In this document: positions 27,322-35,985 of the stretch, piece after piece
Position numbering within the stretch: position 1 is the first letter of the stretch
Layout of the letters: each line of letters begins with the position of its first letter
From: Sediminibacterium roseum
GTDB taxonomy: Bacteria; Bacteroidota; Bacteroidia; Chitinophagales; Chitinophagaceae
Assembly: GCF_009939005.1 (NCBI RefSeq)
Contig: NZ_JAACJS010000015.1
Location: forward strand, 622,325 to 686,324
DNA length: 64,000 bases
Direction: 5' to 3'
Program-made: the position numbers and the translations under genes
Notes under the pieces: generated by a model
What the model saw: the letters and a program-made list of their open reading frames with translations, nothing else
Told to the model about the DNA's origin: nothing
Databases searched by the model: none

Positions 27322-27981
27322 ATGAGAAAACTGATCGTGCTGGCGGCGCTTGTTGGCTGGCTGCCGGGCCTTGCGCAGGTAAAAGAAGGTTTTGTAAGGT
27401 ACAAGACCGCAATTTCGGGTGCTGGTGGAAACGAAATGTTGTCTGCACTGGCCGGCAACAGCGGAATGAGTATTTATTTCAAAAACGAAAGATCTCTCAC
27501 CGAGCTGGTTACCCCGTTGTATACCATGCGTACGCTTACCGACAGCAAAGAAACGATCACGTTCATGGATGGCACCGGGGAAAAGATATATACCCGCAAC
27601 CCCAACAGCGCTCTGAAACGCATACCGCAGCCAAAGGCTCCCGAGCCCGTGGTTACGGTTACCACTGAAAAGAAAAAAATATTGGGATTTGATTGCACCA
27701 AAATGATCGTTACCGACAAGGACCACAAGGGCAATACCGCAACCCTTACCATCTGGTATACCGATAAAATAAACTGTTCGGCTTCAACAGGATTTATTAA
27801 TGAAGCGATCGCGGCAAAAATAAAGGGCATGCCGCTCGAGATCGACATAGACAAAGGGGCGATCAAATCAAAGGTCACCGCAACCGAATTATCGCTCAAA
27901 CCGGTTCCCGATGCCACGTTCGCTGTGTCTACCGCTGGTTATACGGAGCGCAAGGCGATCCCGAAAAAAGATCCGCGATGA
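27322..27981 (+). CDS. Secreted DUF4412/GLPGLI-like protein
   Basis: 219-residue secreted protein with a signal peptide (MRKLIVLAALVGWLPGLAQ). The mature part begins KEGFVRYKTAISG and has the motif KILGFDCTKMIVTDKDHKG followed by IWYTDKI, the pattern of DUF4412 and the related GLPGLI proteins of Bacteroidota. The frame is open further upstream, but the signal peptide marks ATG 27322. The function of these families is unknown; they probably form a beta-rich domain in the periplasm. Confidence 0.8.
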   Translation: MRKLIVLAALVGWLPGLAQVKEGFVRYKTAISGAGGNEMLSALAGNSGMSIYFKNERSLTELVTPLYTMRTLTDSKETITFMDGTGEKIYTRNPNSALKRIPQPKAPEPVVTVTTEKKKILGFDCTKMIVTDKDHKGNTATLTIWYTDKINCSASTGFINEAIAAKIKGMPLEIDIDKGAIKSKVTATELSLKPVPDATFAVSTAGYTERKAIPKKDPR

Positions 27982-28029
27982 CCGTGCAGGATCCATGAAT
28001 GCTGAAGCCTGATCACAGAACGCGTTATG

Positions 28030-29037
28030 CTACAGCATCTCCCGGAGAAAATGACTGATCTGCGCCGTTTCAATGATGAAGCCGTCGTGACCATACGCAG
28101 AATCGATCTCGATGAATTTTGTATTGGGGATATGGTCTGCCATGAATCGTTGCTCATCCAGCGGACATAAAATATCGCTGCGTATCCCGATGATGAGCGT
28201 GGGTTGTTGTATGGATCGCAGAACAGTGATGAGGTCACCACCCCTTTTCCTTCCGAGGTGATGGCTGTCCATCGACTTGGTAAGCAACCAGTAACTGTAC
28301 GCATTGAAACGTTTCACCAGTTTATCTCCCTGGTAGTTCAAATAAGACGACGCTTTAAAATCATCGGTCTTTTCCGGGTCGGGGTCCGTTTGTTTTTCCT
28401 GGAAAGTTCCATAGTTGCGGTAGGTAAGCATACCGATGGCGCGTGCTGCTTTCAAGCCTTTGGCACCGGCGCCTGGTGTATGATCTTTCCAGGTACTGTC
28501 TGCTTCAATCGCCAGTCGCTGCGCGGTGTGCACCGCAACACCCCATGCGCTTTCTGAAGGCGAGGTGGCGATGAGAAATAATTTCCCGATCACGTCTTTT
28601 TCCATCACTGCCCATTCAAGCGCCTGGTAACCGCCCATGCTTCCGCCCATCAGCAAATGGATTTGGTTGATGTGAAGGTGTTTGCGCAGCAATATGTGTG
28701 CATTCACCATATCGCGTATGGTTACATTGGGAAAATCGGAGTAATAAGGTTTTCTGGTAGCAGGATTTTCGCTTGCAGGACCGGTTGATCCGTAACAGGA
28801 GCCGAGTATATTGGCGCAGACGATGAAATATTTTGCCGGGTCAATAAGGCAGCCCTCTCCTACCAGCCCTTTCCACCAGTCGGCCGCATCGGAGCTGGCC
28901 GTTAATGCATGACAGATCCATACGACGTTGCTTTTATCCGCATTCAATTGGCCGTAGGTATGGTAAGCGATACGGAGGGAAGGAAGCGTAGTGCCGTTCT
29001 CGAGTGTAAAATCGTCTGTATGGTCAAAGAATTTCAT
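28030..29037 (-). CDS. metX: Homoserine O-acetyltransferase
   Basis: Alpha/beta-hydrolase-fold enzyme that activates homoserine with acetyl-CoA for methionine synthesis. The 335 residues contain the nucleophile Ser133 in GGSMGG, Asp288 in RSDILCP and His317 in YGHDGF, plus the CHALTASS and NILGSCYGSTGP motifs. Related enzymes use succinyl-CoA; which acyl donor is used cannot be read with certainty, but the MetX type is commonly acetyl. It is divergent from the osmC-like gene, and a PLP enzyme of the next step lies 0.5 kb away. Confidence 0.94.
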   Translation of the reverse strand: MKFFDHTDDFTLENGTTLPSLRIAYHTYGQLNADKSNVVWICHALTASSDAADWWKGLVGEGCLIDPAKYFIVCANILGSCYGSTGPASENPATRKPYYSDFPNVTIRDMVNAHILLRKHLHINQIHLLMGGSMGGYQALEWAVMEKDVIGKLFLIATSPSESAWGVAVHTAQRLAIEADSTWKDHTPGAGAKGLKAARAIGMLTYRNYGTFQEKQTDPDPEKTDDFKASSYLNYQGDKLVKRFNAYSYWLLTKSMDSHHLGRKRGGDLITVLRSIQQPTLIIGIRSDILCPLDEQRFMADHIPNTKFIEIDSAYGHDGFIIETAQISHFLREML

Positions 29038-29083
29038 AAAGTATTATTCCGCATTTCAAAGCAAAATAAGTGCATGGTTAAAT

Positions 29084-29091
29084 TACATTTG
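29084..29091 (+). promoter_or_regulatory. -7 promoter box of the OsmC gene (TACATTTG)
   Basis: Exact TAnnTTTG match, 14 bases before the ATG at 29106, in the divergent region with metX. Confidence 0.5.
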
Positions 29092-29105
29092 CATAAATCT
29101 TTTAA

Positions 29106-29525
29106 ATGGCAACAATTCATATCAAAAGAGTGGATGACGCTTACGCGATGGAAGCCTCCGATACTAACGGTCATTCGCTTAGGATGGATGCGGCTGAAGC
29201 CATTGGCGGGCACGGCTCGGGTATTCGCCCGATGCAGACGATCCTGATGGGACTGGGTGGTTGCGGCGGTATCGACATCCTTTCGATCCTGAAAAAACAA
29301 CGACAGGAGATCGATTCTTTCGAAATGGTGGTCAACGGCGAACGCGAAACCGGGAAAGAACCGGCTTTGTGGAAGCACGTGCACATTCAATTTTCTTTTT
29401 CAGGAAAGGTTGATCTTGACAAAGCGCAAAAAGCATGTGCCTTGTCGCTGGAAAAATATTGCTCCGTTGCGGCAACACTGCGCACAGCGGGATGTTCGAT
29501 CGAATGGGATGTTGAAGTAAAATAG
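29106..29525 (+). CDS. OsmC-family peroxiredoxin-like protein
   Basis: 139-residue OsmC/Ohr-fold protein. The two conserved cysteines are at 53 (GGCGGIDILS) and 119 (EKYCSVAATL), as needed for thiol peroxidase activity on organic hydroperoxides. The YhfA-like branch is likely, because the protein is short and lacks the Ohr-specific N-terminus. It sits between metX and the trans-sulfuration enzyme; a link to sulfur metabolism is suggested only by position. Confidence 0.9.
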   Translation: MATIHIKRVDDAYAMEASDTNGHSLRMDAAEAIGGHGSGIRPMQTILMGLGGCGGIDILSILKKQRQEIDSFEMVVNGERETGKEPALWKHVHIQFSFSGKVDLDKAQKACALSLEKYCSVAATLRTAGCSIEWDVEVK

Positions 29526-29573
29526 CAAACAGCCGTTCCGTTTTCCTTATTCCAAATTTTCAAAATTCCCTCC

Positions 29574-30743
29574 ATGCCACACAAACAAACAAAAGCGGTA
29601 CGCATACAAACCGAACGCACCAATGAAATGGAGCACTCCACTCCCCTGTTTCTCACCAGCAGTTTCTGTTTCGACAATACGGAGGAGATGCGCGCGGCTT
29701 TTGCGGATGAGTCGGATGATAATATATACAGCCGTTTCAGCAATCCCGGCGTACAGGAATTCATCGATAAAATGTGCGCGCTCGAAGACGCTGAAGCGGG
29801 TTACGCTACCGCCTCGGGTATGAGCGCCGTATTTGGTTCATTCATGGCGCTGATGAAACAGGGCGATCACCTGCTCGGCTGCAATGCCATTTTTGGCAGC
29901 ACACATACCGTGATTTCGAAATACCTGCCCAGGTTCGGCATCGAATTCTCATACGTTCCGGCCGATGCAACAGAAAAGGATTGGGAAGCCGCCATCAGGC
30001 CCAATACAAAAATGATCTACCTGGAAACGCCAACCAATCCCGGCCTCGATGTACTGGACCTGGAAATGATCGGCCGTGTTGCAAAAAAACACAACATCAT
30101 TTTTAATGTAGACAATTGCTTTGCAACACCAATGGCGCAGCAACCCATCGCCTATGGCGCCGACCTGGTGGTTCATTCTGCAACAAAATGGTTAGACGGG
30201 CAGGGCCGTGTGCTCGGTGGCGTGGTAGTTGGGAAAAAAGAACTGATCAAGGAAATTTACCTGTTTTGCAGGAGCACGGGACCGGCACTTTCTCCTTTCA
30301 ATGCATGGGTATTGAGTAAAAGCCTGGAAACGCTTGATGTAAGAATGGAGCGCCACGCATCAAATGCGTTGTTTATTTCGGAAGCGTTGGAGAAACATGA
30401 AAAGATCAGCTCGCTGCGCTACCCGTTCCTACAGAGCCACCCGCAATATGCCATCGCAAAAAAACAAATGCAGAATGGCGGCGGTGTTGTTTGTTTTGAA
30501 CTGAAGGGCGGCCTTGATGCGGGCAGAAAATTCCTGAACAGCCTGGAAATGCTTTCGCTCACCGCAAACCTTGGCGATACAAGAAGCATAGCCTCGCACC
30601 CGGCAAGCACCACGCATGCAAAACTGAGCGAAGCGGAAAGGCAGGCCGTGAACATTACGCCCGGCCTGATCCGTATCAGCGTTGGCCTGGAACATAAGGA
30701 AGATATACTCAACGATATTCTCCAGGCGCTTGAAAAATGTTAA
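29574..30743 (+). CDS. PLP-dependent trans-sulfuration enzyme (O-acyl-homoserine sulfhydrylase or cystathionine gamma-synthase)
   Basis: 389-residue enzyme of the Cys/Met metabolism PLP family. The PLP lysine is Lys205 in HSATKWLDGQG; YSRFSNPG, ASGMSAVFG and YLETPTNPG match the substrate and cofactor loops. With metX nearby it most likely takes O-acetylhomoserine to homocysteine (direct sulfhydrylation) or cystathionine. The sequence alone does not settle which. It follows the OsmC gene by 48 bases on the same strand. Confidence 0.9.
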   Translation: MPHKQTKAVRIQTERTNEMEHSTPLFLTSSFCFDNTEEMRAAFADESDDNIYSRFSNPGVQEFIDKMCALEDAEAGYATASGMSAVFGSFMALMKQGDHLLGCNAIFGSTHTVISKYLPRFGIEFSYVPADATEKDWEAAIRPNTKMIYLETPTNPGLDVLDLEMIGRVAKKHNIIFNVDNCFATPMAQQPIAYGADLVVHSATKWLDGQGRVLGGVVVGKKELIKEIYLFCRSTGPALSPFNAWVLSKSLETLDVRMERHASNALFISEALEKHEKISSLRYPFLQSHPQYAIAKKQMQNGGGVVCFELKGGLDAGRKFLNSLEMLSLTANLGDTRSIASHPASTTHAKLSEAERQAVNITPGLIRISVGLEHKEDILNDILQALEKC

Positions 30744-30746
30744 TGC

Positions 30747-31136
30747 TTAACAGCAGGTGTGATTGGTAAGCAACACCATCGTTTCCTCTGTAGCCAGCAG
30801 GCTGTGGGTAACTTCGTGGTGCAGCATTACCAGTTGGCCGGCGTGTAAAGTTACCACCTCTTCATCGGCGGTCAGTTCCACTTCGCCTTCGAGGATCTGC
30901 ATGGTAACGGTTCCATCAATAGAGTTTTCTCCAATGCGGGAGCCGGTGTGCATACAGATGAGCACCGTGGTAAGATTGTCTGTTTTAAACAGGGTGATGC
31001 CGTTGCAGTCAGTCTCTTCCCAACCATGCTCATGTTGCAATTGTTGCAAAGAAGTGTTGATGTCGGTGATCACATACGGAGCGTCCAGAACCCTTGCTCC
31101 CTCCGGTCTGTTGTAGGTAGAATCGGTCGTTTTCAT
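30747..31136 (-). CDS. Cupin-domain protein
   Basis: 129-residue single-domain cupin. The conserved Gly/Glu motif appears as GTVTMQILEGEVEL and a second motif as HAGQLVMLHHEVTHSL, with several His that may bind a metal. The C-terminus ends in THTCC-like paired cysteines. No substrate can be assigned. It converges with the trans-sulfuration enzyme gene with only 3 bases between stops. Confidence 0.8.
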   Translation of the reverse strand: MKTTDSTYNRPEGARVLDAPYVITDINTSLQQLQHEHGWEETDCNGITLFKTDNLTTVLICMHTGSRIGENSIDGTVTMQILEGEVELTADEEVVTLHAGQLVMLHHEVTHSLLATEETMVLLTNHTCC

Positions 31137-31224
31137 CGTGATTGGTGTTGTTTAGTTGTAACAATACCAATGCAAAAACGGTGCAGTAAAATTATATGCG
31201 TTACGGGGGAATTATTTCCCCATA

Positions 31225-31950
31225 CTAATCCTTCATCGCATAGCGTATACCACCCAGCAGGTGCCTGAGGTAAAGCGGGTCTGAAAAAGACTCATCGGTA
31301 TGCCCGAGTTCGGTATAAAAAGAACGCCCGCCATCAAAATCGTGGTACCAAGCCATCGGGTGAACATCGCCGTTCTCGCCGCCGGTATAACTCTTCTCGT
31401 CGATGGTCAGCAGCACATGCAACCCGTTCTGCAGGCTTTTGAAATTGTACCATTCATCAAAACGCTCCCATTTTTGCGGAAGGTGCCGGGTAGAAATATG
31501 CGTGGAGTCGACAACCTGGATGATGGCTTTTTGTTGTTTCGGGTGACTTTTAAAATAAGCGCCGACCAGTTTATTGTACCAGGGCCAGTCGTACTCGGTA
31601 TCTGTTGCTGCGTGGATGCCCACAAAACCGCCGCCACCCCGGATGTATTTTTCAAATGCTGCCTGCTGGTCATCGGTAAGCACATTGCCCGTGGTGCTCA
31701 TGAAAACAACGGCTGCGTATTTTTTCAGTGTTCTTTTGGTGAAGAAAGTGGAGTCGGTGGTAGTGTCTACCGCAAACCTGTTTTCGGCGCCCAGTTTCTG
31801 GATGGCCGCGATACCCGCGGGGATGCTTGCGTGGTGATATCCTTTTGTTTTGGAATACACCAATATGCGTTTCATTTTTTTCTCAACCGTAAAAGAGAAA
31901 AACAGGCAGGCGGCAATGCTGAAACTGGCGAGCAGGGTAATTTTTTTCAT
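31225..31950 (-). CDS. Secreted ThuA-domain protein
   Basis: 241 residues with a signal peptide (MKKITLLASFSIAACLFFSF), followed by a ThuA (trehalose utilisation) domain of glutamine-amidotransferase-like fold: LVYSKTKGYHHASIPAG, FMSTTGNVL, GGGFVGIHAATDTEYDWPWY, HPMAWYHDFDGGRSFYTELGHT. ThuA-like proteins in Bacteroidota occur in sugar gene clusters beside Gfo/Idh/MocA oxidoreductases, as here. It is divergent from the transporter gene. Confidence 0.9.
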   Translation of the reverse strand: MKKITLLASFSIAACLFFSFTVEKKMKRILVYSKTKGYHHASIPAGIAAIQKLGAENRFAVDTTTDSTFFTKRTLKKYAAVVFMSTTGNVLTDDQQAAFEKYIRGGGGFVGIHAATDTEYDWPWYNKLVGAYFKSHPKQQKAIIQVVDSTHISTRHLPQKWERFDEWYNFKSLQNGLHVLLTIDEKSYTGGENGDVHPMAWYHDFDGGRSFYTELGHTDESFSDPLYLRHLLGGIRYAMKD

Positions 31951-32049
31951 ATGGTTTTTTTGATACCGTTGTTGATTTATTGGCTAAATTGACAGCGATT
32001 CAACGCTGGATCATAAATCTACCAAAAGAAACTGAAATAAACACTGCCC

Positions 32050-33264
32050 ATGAAAACCACCACCGGCTCCCTGCTTGCTTCGATGATGTTTTTGGAATAC
32101 TTTATCTGGGGCGCCTGGTACGTTACGCTGGGCACCTACATGGCCACCAGTCTTCATGCCACCGGCGTAGAGATCGGAACCACCTACGGCGCGCTTGCCA
32201 TTGCCACCATGATCTCTCCTTTTTTTGTAGGATTGGTGGCCGATCGCTTCTTCTCCGCGCAAAAGATCATGGGTGTATTGCACCTGCTCGGCGCGGCGCT
32301 TTTGTTTCTTGCCACCAAAATAGAGAACAGCGGCACTTTTTATTGGGTCATACTGGGCTATTCATTGCTGTATACACCCACCATCGCACTCAGCAACAGC
32401 GTTGCTTTTTCGCAGATGACAGACGCCGGTAAACAGTTTCCATGGATCCGCGTGTTCGGAACGCTGGGCTGGATCGTTGCAGGACTGCTCATCACCAAAT
32501 TCGACATCGCAAAATCATCTTACACATTTTACATGGCCGCAGCCGTTTCAGTAGTATTGGGACTGCTGAGTTTTGTTTTACCCGATACGCCCCCCAAGGC
32601 CCGGTCTACAGAAGCATCTGCCGCAAAAGCGCTGGGCACCGATGCATTTGTTTTATTCAGGCAACGGTCGTATACCGTATTTTTTATCGCAGCGATCCTG
32701 GTTTGCATTCCGCTCTCTTTCTACTATGGCTTCGGCAACAAGTTTCTCGACGAAATAGGTTTTGAAAATGCGACAGGTAAAATGACCCTGGGGCAGGTTT
32801 CGGAAGCGGTGTTTATCCTTGCCATCCCGTTCCTTTTCAACCGTATTGGCGTAAAGAAAATGATACTGGTGGGCATGCTCGCCTGGATACTGCGTTACGT
32901 ATTTTTCTCTTACGGTGATGTGGCAAACAACAGCTGGATGCTGTATGCCGGCATCATATTGCACGGCATCTGTTACGATTTCTTCTTTGTAACCGGCTAC
33001 ATGTATACCGAAAAGAAAGCCGGCGCCAAAATAAAAAACGCGGCGCAGGGATTGTTCACCTTCGCCACCTATGGCGTGGGTATGTTTATAGGAACCTGGT
33101 ATTCGGGGTATGTGTACGACCAGCATGCCGTTGGCGATGGATCGCACAACTGGACGGCGATATGGCACGTGCCGGCGTATATTGCGGCGGGGGTGTTGCT
33201 GTATTTTATCATTTTCTTCAAAGAGAATCGTTCCCAAACCCTCACTGCCGCGCAGAAAGGATGA
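32050..33264 (+). CDS. MFS transporter (NupG-like nucleoside/sugar:H+ symporter family)
   Basis: 404-residue inner-membrane transporter with about 12 membrane segments. The start MKTTTGSLLASMMFLEYFIWGAWYVTLG is characteristic of the nucleoside:H+ symporter branch of MFS found in sugar clusters of Bacteroidota. FPWIRVFGTLGWI and a long cytoplasmic loop near residues 180-200 fit the family. It is followed after 12 bases by a Gfo/Idh/MocA gene on the same strand, so a sugar or cyclitol rather than a nucleoside may be the substrate. Confidence 0.88.
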   Translation: MKTTTGSLLASMMFLEYFIWGAWYVTLGTYMATSLHATGVEIGTTYGALAIATMISPFFVGLVADRFFSAQKIMGVLHLLGAALLFLATKIENSGTFYWVILGYSLLYTPTIALSNSVAFSQMTDAGKQFPWIRVFGTLGWIVAGLLITKFDIAKSSYTFYMAAAVSVVLGLLSFVLPDTPPKARSTEASAAKALGTDAFVLFRQRSYTVFFIAAILVCIPLSFYYGFGNKFLDEIGFENATGKMTLGQVSEAVFILAIPFLFNRIGVKKMILVGMLAWILRYVFFSYGDVANNSWMLYAGIILHGICYDFFFVTGYMYTEKKAGAKIKNAAQGLFTFATYGVGMFIGTWYSGYVYDQHAVGDGSHNWTAIWHVPAYIAAGVLLYFIIFFKENRSQTLTAAQKG

Positions 33265-33276
33265 GTTAAACAAAAA

Positions 33277-34482
33277 ATGAAAACAAACCATATGAAAAGA
33301 ATTGCCATGCTCGGCTCCGGTTTTATCGGGCGTTTTTATGCCGACTCGCTCCAGGGCTACAGGAGCCGGGATAAAGTGACCAGTATTTATTCCCGCAGGG
33401 AAGAAAGCGCAAAAAAATTTGCACAGGATTATGGCTGCGAACACTGGACAACCAATATGGAAGAAGCGATCGCACACCCGGCTGTAGACATCGTTTGCAT
33501 CGCCTTGCCCAACAACCTGCACGAAGCGGCGGTGATGCTTTGCTGCAAGTACAAAAAAGCCGTGATGACCACCAAGCCACTCGGCCGCAATGCCGAAGAA
33601 GCCAAACGCATGTTGCTTGCGGTTGAAGAAGCAGGCATTTTTAACGGATACCTCGAGGATCTTGTTTACACACCCAAATTCATCAAAGCCAATGAGAGCG
33701 TACGGAACGGCGCATTGGGCAGGGTGTTGTGGGCAAAATCGAGAGAAACCCACCCCGGCCCACACAGCGATTGGTTCTGGGATATTGAACAGGCAGGCGG
33801 CGGTTGTATCCTCGACCTGGGTTGCCACTGCGTGGAAATTACGCGCAGTTACATCGGCAAAGACATCAGGCCGGTAGAAGTAATGTGCTGGGCAGATACG
33901 CAGGTAAAACCAATAGATGCGGAGGACCATGCCATAGGCCTTGTAAAATACGAGAACGGCGCCATCGGTCAGTTTGAAGTGAGCTGGACCTTCAGGGGCG
34001 GCCTCGACCTGCGCGATGAGGTGATGGGCACCGAAGGAACGATCTGGATCAACAGTTTTCTCCGTACGGGTTTCGATATGTTCACCACAGGAAAAGGCGC
34101 AGACTATGTGGCCGAAAAAGCCGAGAGCAACAGCGGCTGGCTGTTCCCGGTGGGCGATGAACTGAATGAACTTGGTTACAACCATATGTTCATGGACATG
34201 TTCAACGCGATGGAAAAAAATGAACCGCCCAAAGAAACGTTTTACGACGGCTATGTTGTAAATGCCATTCTCGACGCAGCCTACCGCTCGGCCAAAAGCA
34301 AATTATGGGAGCCGGTGCAGCTCGATATCTGGCGCGGACAAACCGGGTTAACCAAAGAGAGCCACCTCGTGGAATACGATACAGACCATTACCTCGTAAA
34401 AGAAGAGATGACCCACTACGGCGCCAAAAAGCTGATCCTGAAAAACAAACATACCGGTAAGATCATCGAGCAAACGATATAG
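33277..34482 (+). CDS. Gfo/Idh/MocA-family NAD(P)-dependent oxidoreductase
   Basis: 401-residue dehydrogenase. The Rossmann motif GSGFIGRFY is near residues 13-21; [14 protein letters not shown] carries the conserved Lys of the EKP-like motif (here TKP); [18 protein letters not shown] supplies the catalytic Asp/His region. The C-terminal alpha/beta domain is complete. It forms an operon with the MFS transporter. A second ATG at 33292 is possible; the A-rich leader before 33277 favours the first. The sugar substrate is unknown. Confidence 0.9.
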   Translation: MKTNHMKRIAMLGSGFIGRFYADSLQGYRSRDKVTSIYSRREESAKKFAQDYGCEHWTTNMEEAIAHPAVDIVCIALPNNLHEAAVMLCCKYKKAVMTTKPLGRNAEEAKRMLLAVEEAGIFNGYLEDLVYTPKFIKANESVRNGALGRVLWAKSRETHPGPHSDWFWDIEQAGGGCILDLGCHCVEITRSYIGKDIRPVEVMCWADTQVKPIDAEDHAIGLVKYENGAIGQFEVSWTFRGGLDLRDEVMGTEGTIWINSFLRTGFDMFTTGKGADYVAEKAESNSGWLFPVGDELNELGYNHMFMDMFNAMEKNEPPKETFYDGYVVNAILDAAYRSAKSKLWEPVQLDIWRGQTGLTKESHLVEYDTDHYLVKEEMTHYGAKKLILKNKHTGKIIEQTI

Positions 34483-34490
34483 AAAACACG

Positions 34491-34570
34491 AAGGCACAAG
34501 AGCAGTGGCAACGGCACCGGGATTAACTAGTGATAACGGTGTTGGCCTTGGCTCCTGTGCCTTTTTCGGG
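34491..34570 (+). terminator. Long imperfect hairpin ending in T-run
   Basis: GAAGGCACAAGAGC near 34491-34504 pairs imperfectly with GGCTCCTGTGCCTT near 34551-34564, and inner segments GGCACCG and CGGTGTT also match. A TTTTT run follows. It probably terminates the transporter/dehydrogenase operon. Confidence 0.55.
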
Positions 34571-34620
34571 AAGCTTGTTTTCTTTTCTTATATTTAAATG
34601 AATCAATTCAATAAGATCCC

Positions 34621-34941
34621 ATGCTTACGCAAGACCTTTTCATCCACCACGTCTATTTCTGGCTCGCCAATCCTGAAAGCAAAGAAGACCACGCTGCATT
34701 GCTGGCAGGGCTCGAAGCATTGGCCAAAGTGCCGTCGATACAACAGTTTCACATTGGTGTGCCTGCATCCACCAACCGCGATGTGATTGAAACAACTTAC
34801 CAGTTCTCCTGGCTCGCCGTTTTCCCCTCAAGGGAGGCGCAGGATGAGTACCAGGACGACCCCCTGCACCTCCACTTTGTGGCAACCTGTAAACACCTCT
34901 GGAAAAAAGTAACCGTCTACGATTCTATTGCGGCCTATTAA
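34621..34941 (+). CDS. Dabb (stress-responsive A/B barrel) family protein
   Basis: 106-residue ferredoxin-like-fold protein of the Dabb family. The early FIHHVYFWLANPESKED (conserved HxVxFWL), the mid segment IQQFHIGVPASTN and the late DPLHLHFVATCKHLWKKV match the family. Function is unknown; relatives are found with sugar clusters and stress genes. It is followed by lspA after 15 bases, so co-transcription is likely. Confidence 0.88.
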   Translation: MLTQDLFIHHVYFWLANPESKEDHAALLAGLEALAKVPSIQQFHIGVPASTNRDVIETTYQFSWLAVFPSREAQDEYQDDPLHLHFVATCKHLWKKVTVYDSIAAY

Positions 34942-34956
34942 CCCAAATGCACCGGT

Positions 34957-35466
34957 ATGAGCGCACGTTATAAAATCTACATTTTCTTCCTGAGCACCAT
35001 TCTTTTCATCAGTTGCGACAGGGTAACCAAGGACCTTGCGAAAAAACACCTGATGAACAAGCCCACTGTTTCGTACTTCAACAAAACGGTGCAGTTGATG
35101 TATGTAGAAAACACAGGGGCTGCCATGAGTTTTGGCGATGGGCTGCCCAAAACGGCAGGGCTCTGGCTATTGGGAATACTGCCATTGGCTTTTTTGCTTT
35201 ACCTGTCGGTTTACATCTTACGGCAAACGGAACAGATGCGCGCGATGAAAGTATTTTCTTTTGCGCTGATCATTTCGGGCGGGTTGGGAAACATCATAGA
35301 CCGGCTTTTGTTCGACAGGCACGTAACGGATTTTATGGTGATCGGAACGGAAAGCATACGAACGGGTGTTTTCAATTTTGCAGATGTTTGTGTGTCTGCG
35401 GGAGCGATCGGGCTGCTGTTTTTTTACCGCGATAAAAAAATTGCCAAACCGGAAATACCCGCCTGA
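34957..35466 (+). CDS. lspA: Lipoprotein signal peptidase (signal peptidase II)
   Basis: Aspartic membrane protease that cleaves prolipoprotein signal peptides before the lipidated Cys. The 169 residues have four membrane segments and the signature motifs: VENTGAAMSF, GGLGNIIDR with catalytic Asp115, and FNFADV with catalytic Asp143. The early CDRVTKDL matches the first conserved box. The stop shares one base with the start of the GNAT gene (TGATG). Confidence 0.93.
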   Translation: MSARYKIYIFFLSTILFISCDRVTKDLAKKHLMNKPTVSYFNKTVQLMYVENTGAAMSFGDGLPKTAGLWLLGILPLAFLLYLSVYILRQTEQMRAMKVFSFALIISGGLGNIIDRLLFDRHVTDFMVIGTESIRTGVFNFADVCVSAGAIGLLFFYRDKKIAKPEIPA

Positions 35467-35960
35467 TGCCATCCTACCGCAACGCAGTGATTGACGACCT
35501 GGACAACATCGTGTCTATCTACAATTCTACCATTGCCACAAGAATGGTTACGGCAGATACCGAAGAAGTTAGCACCAGCAGCAAACGCGGATGGTTTGAA
35601 GCGCACAACGAACAACTTCCTTTGTGGGTCATTGAAGACGAAGAAAAAAACACCATCGGTTGGGTAAGTTTCCAGGCGTTTTATGGAAGACCCGCGTATG
35701 CGGCCACGGCTGAGATCAGCATTTACCTTCATCACACGCAAAGAGGAAAGGGCCTGGGAAAAGAAATATTACTTTACACCATCGGCCGCGCAAAAACGCT
35801 CGGGCTTAAAACCCTGATCGGTTACATCTTCTCGCACAACCTACCCAGCCTGAAACTCTTTCGCCATGCGGGTTTTGACGAATGGGGCCATTTGCCCAAC
35901 ATCGCTTCGCTGGATGGAGTTGAAAGAAGCCTGCTTATATTGGGCAGGCGCATAGATTGA
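35466..35960 (+). CDS. GNAT N-acetyltransferase (phosphinothricin acetyltransferase-like)
   Basis: 164-residue acetyl-CoA-dependent N-acetyltransferase. MPSYRNAVIDDLDNIVSIYN, the FYGRPAYAATAEISIYLH segment and the acetyl-CoA loop QRGKGLGKEI are typical of the PAT/YwnH branch of GNAT. The late GYIFSHNLPSLKLFRHAGF matches motif B. The natural substrate is unknown; amino acids or analogues are usual. It overlaps lspA by one base. Confidence 0.9.
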   Translation: MPSYRNAVIDDLDNIVSIYNSTIATRMVTADTEEVSTSSKRGWFEAHNEQLPLWVIEDEEKNTIGWVSFQAFYGRPAYAATAEISIYLHHTQRGKGLGKEILLYTIGRAKTLGLKTLIGYIFSHNLPSLKLFRHAGFDEWGHLPNIASLDGVERSLLILGRRID

Positions 35961-35985
35961 GAACCGCGATCCAAAAAACGCAGGA

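Noticed and set aside
32653..34185. 510-codon open frame on the minus strand opposite the transporter and dehydrogenase genes
   Set aside because: It spans two well-supported genes and reflects codon bias, with no protein features of its own.
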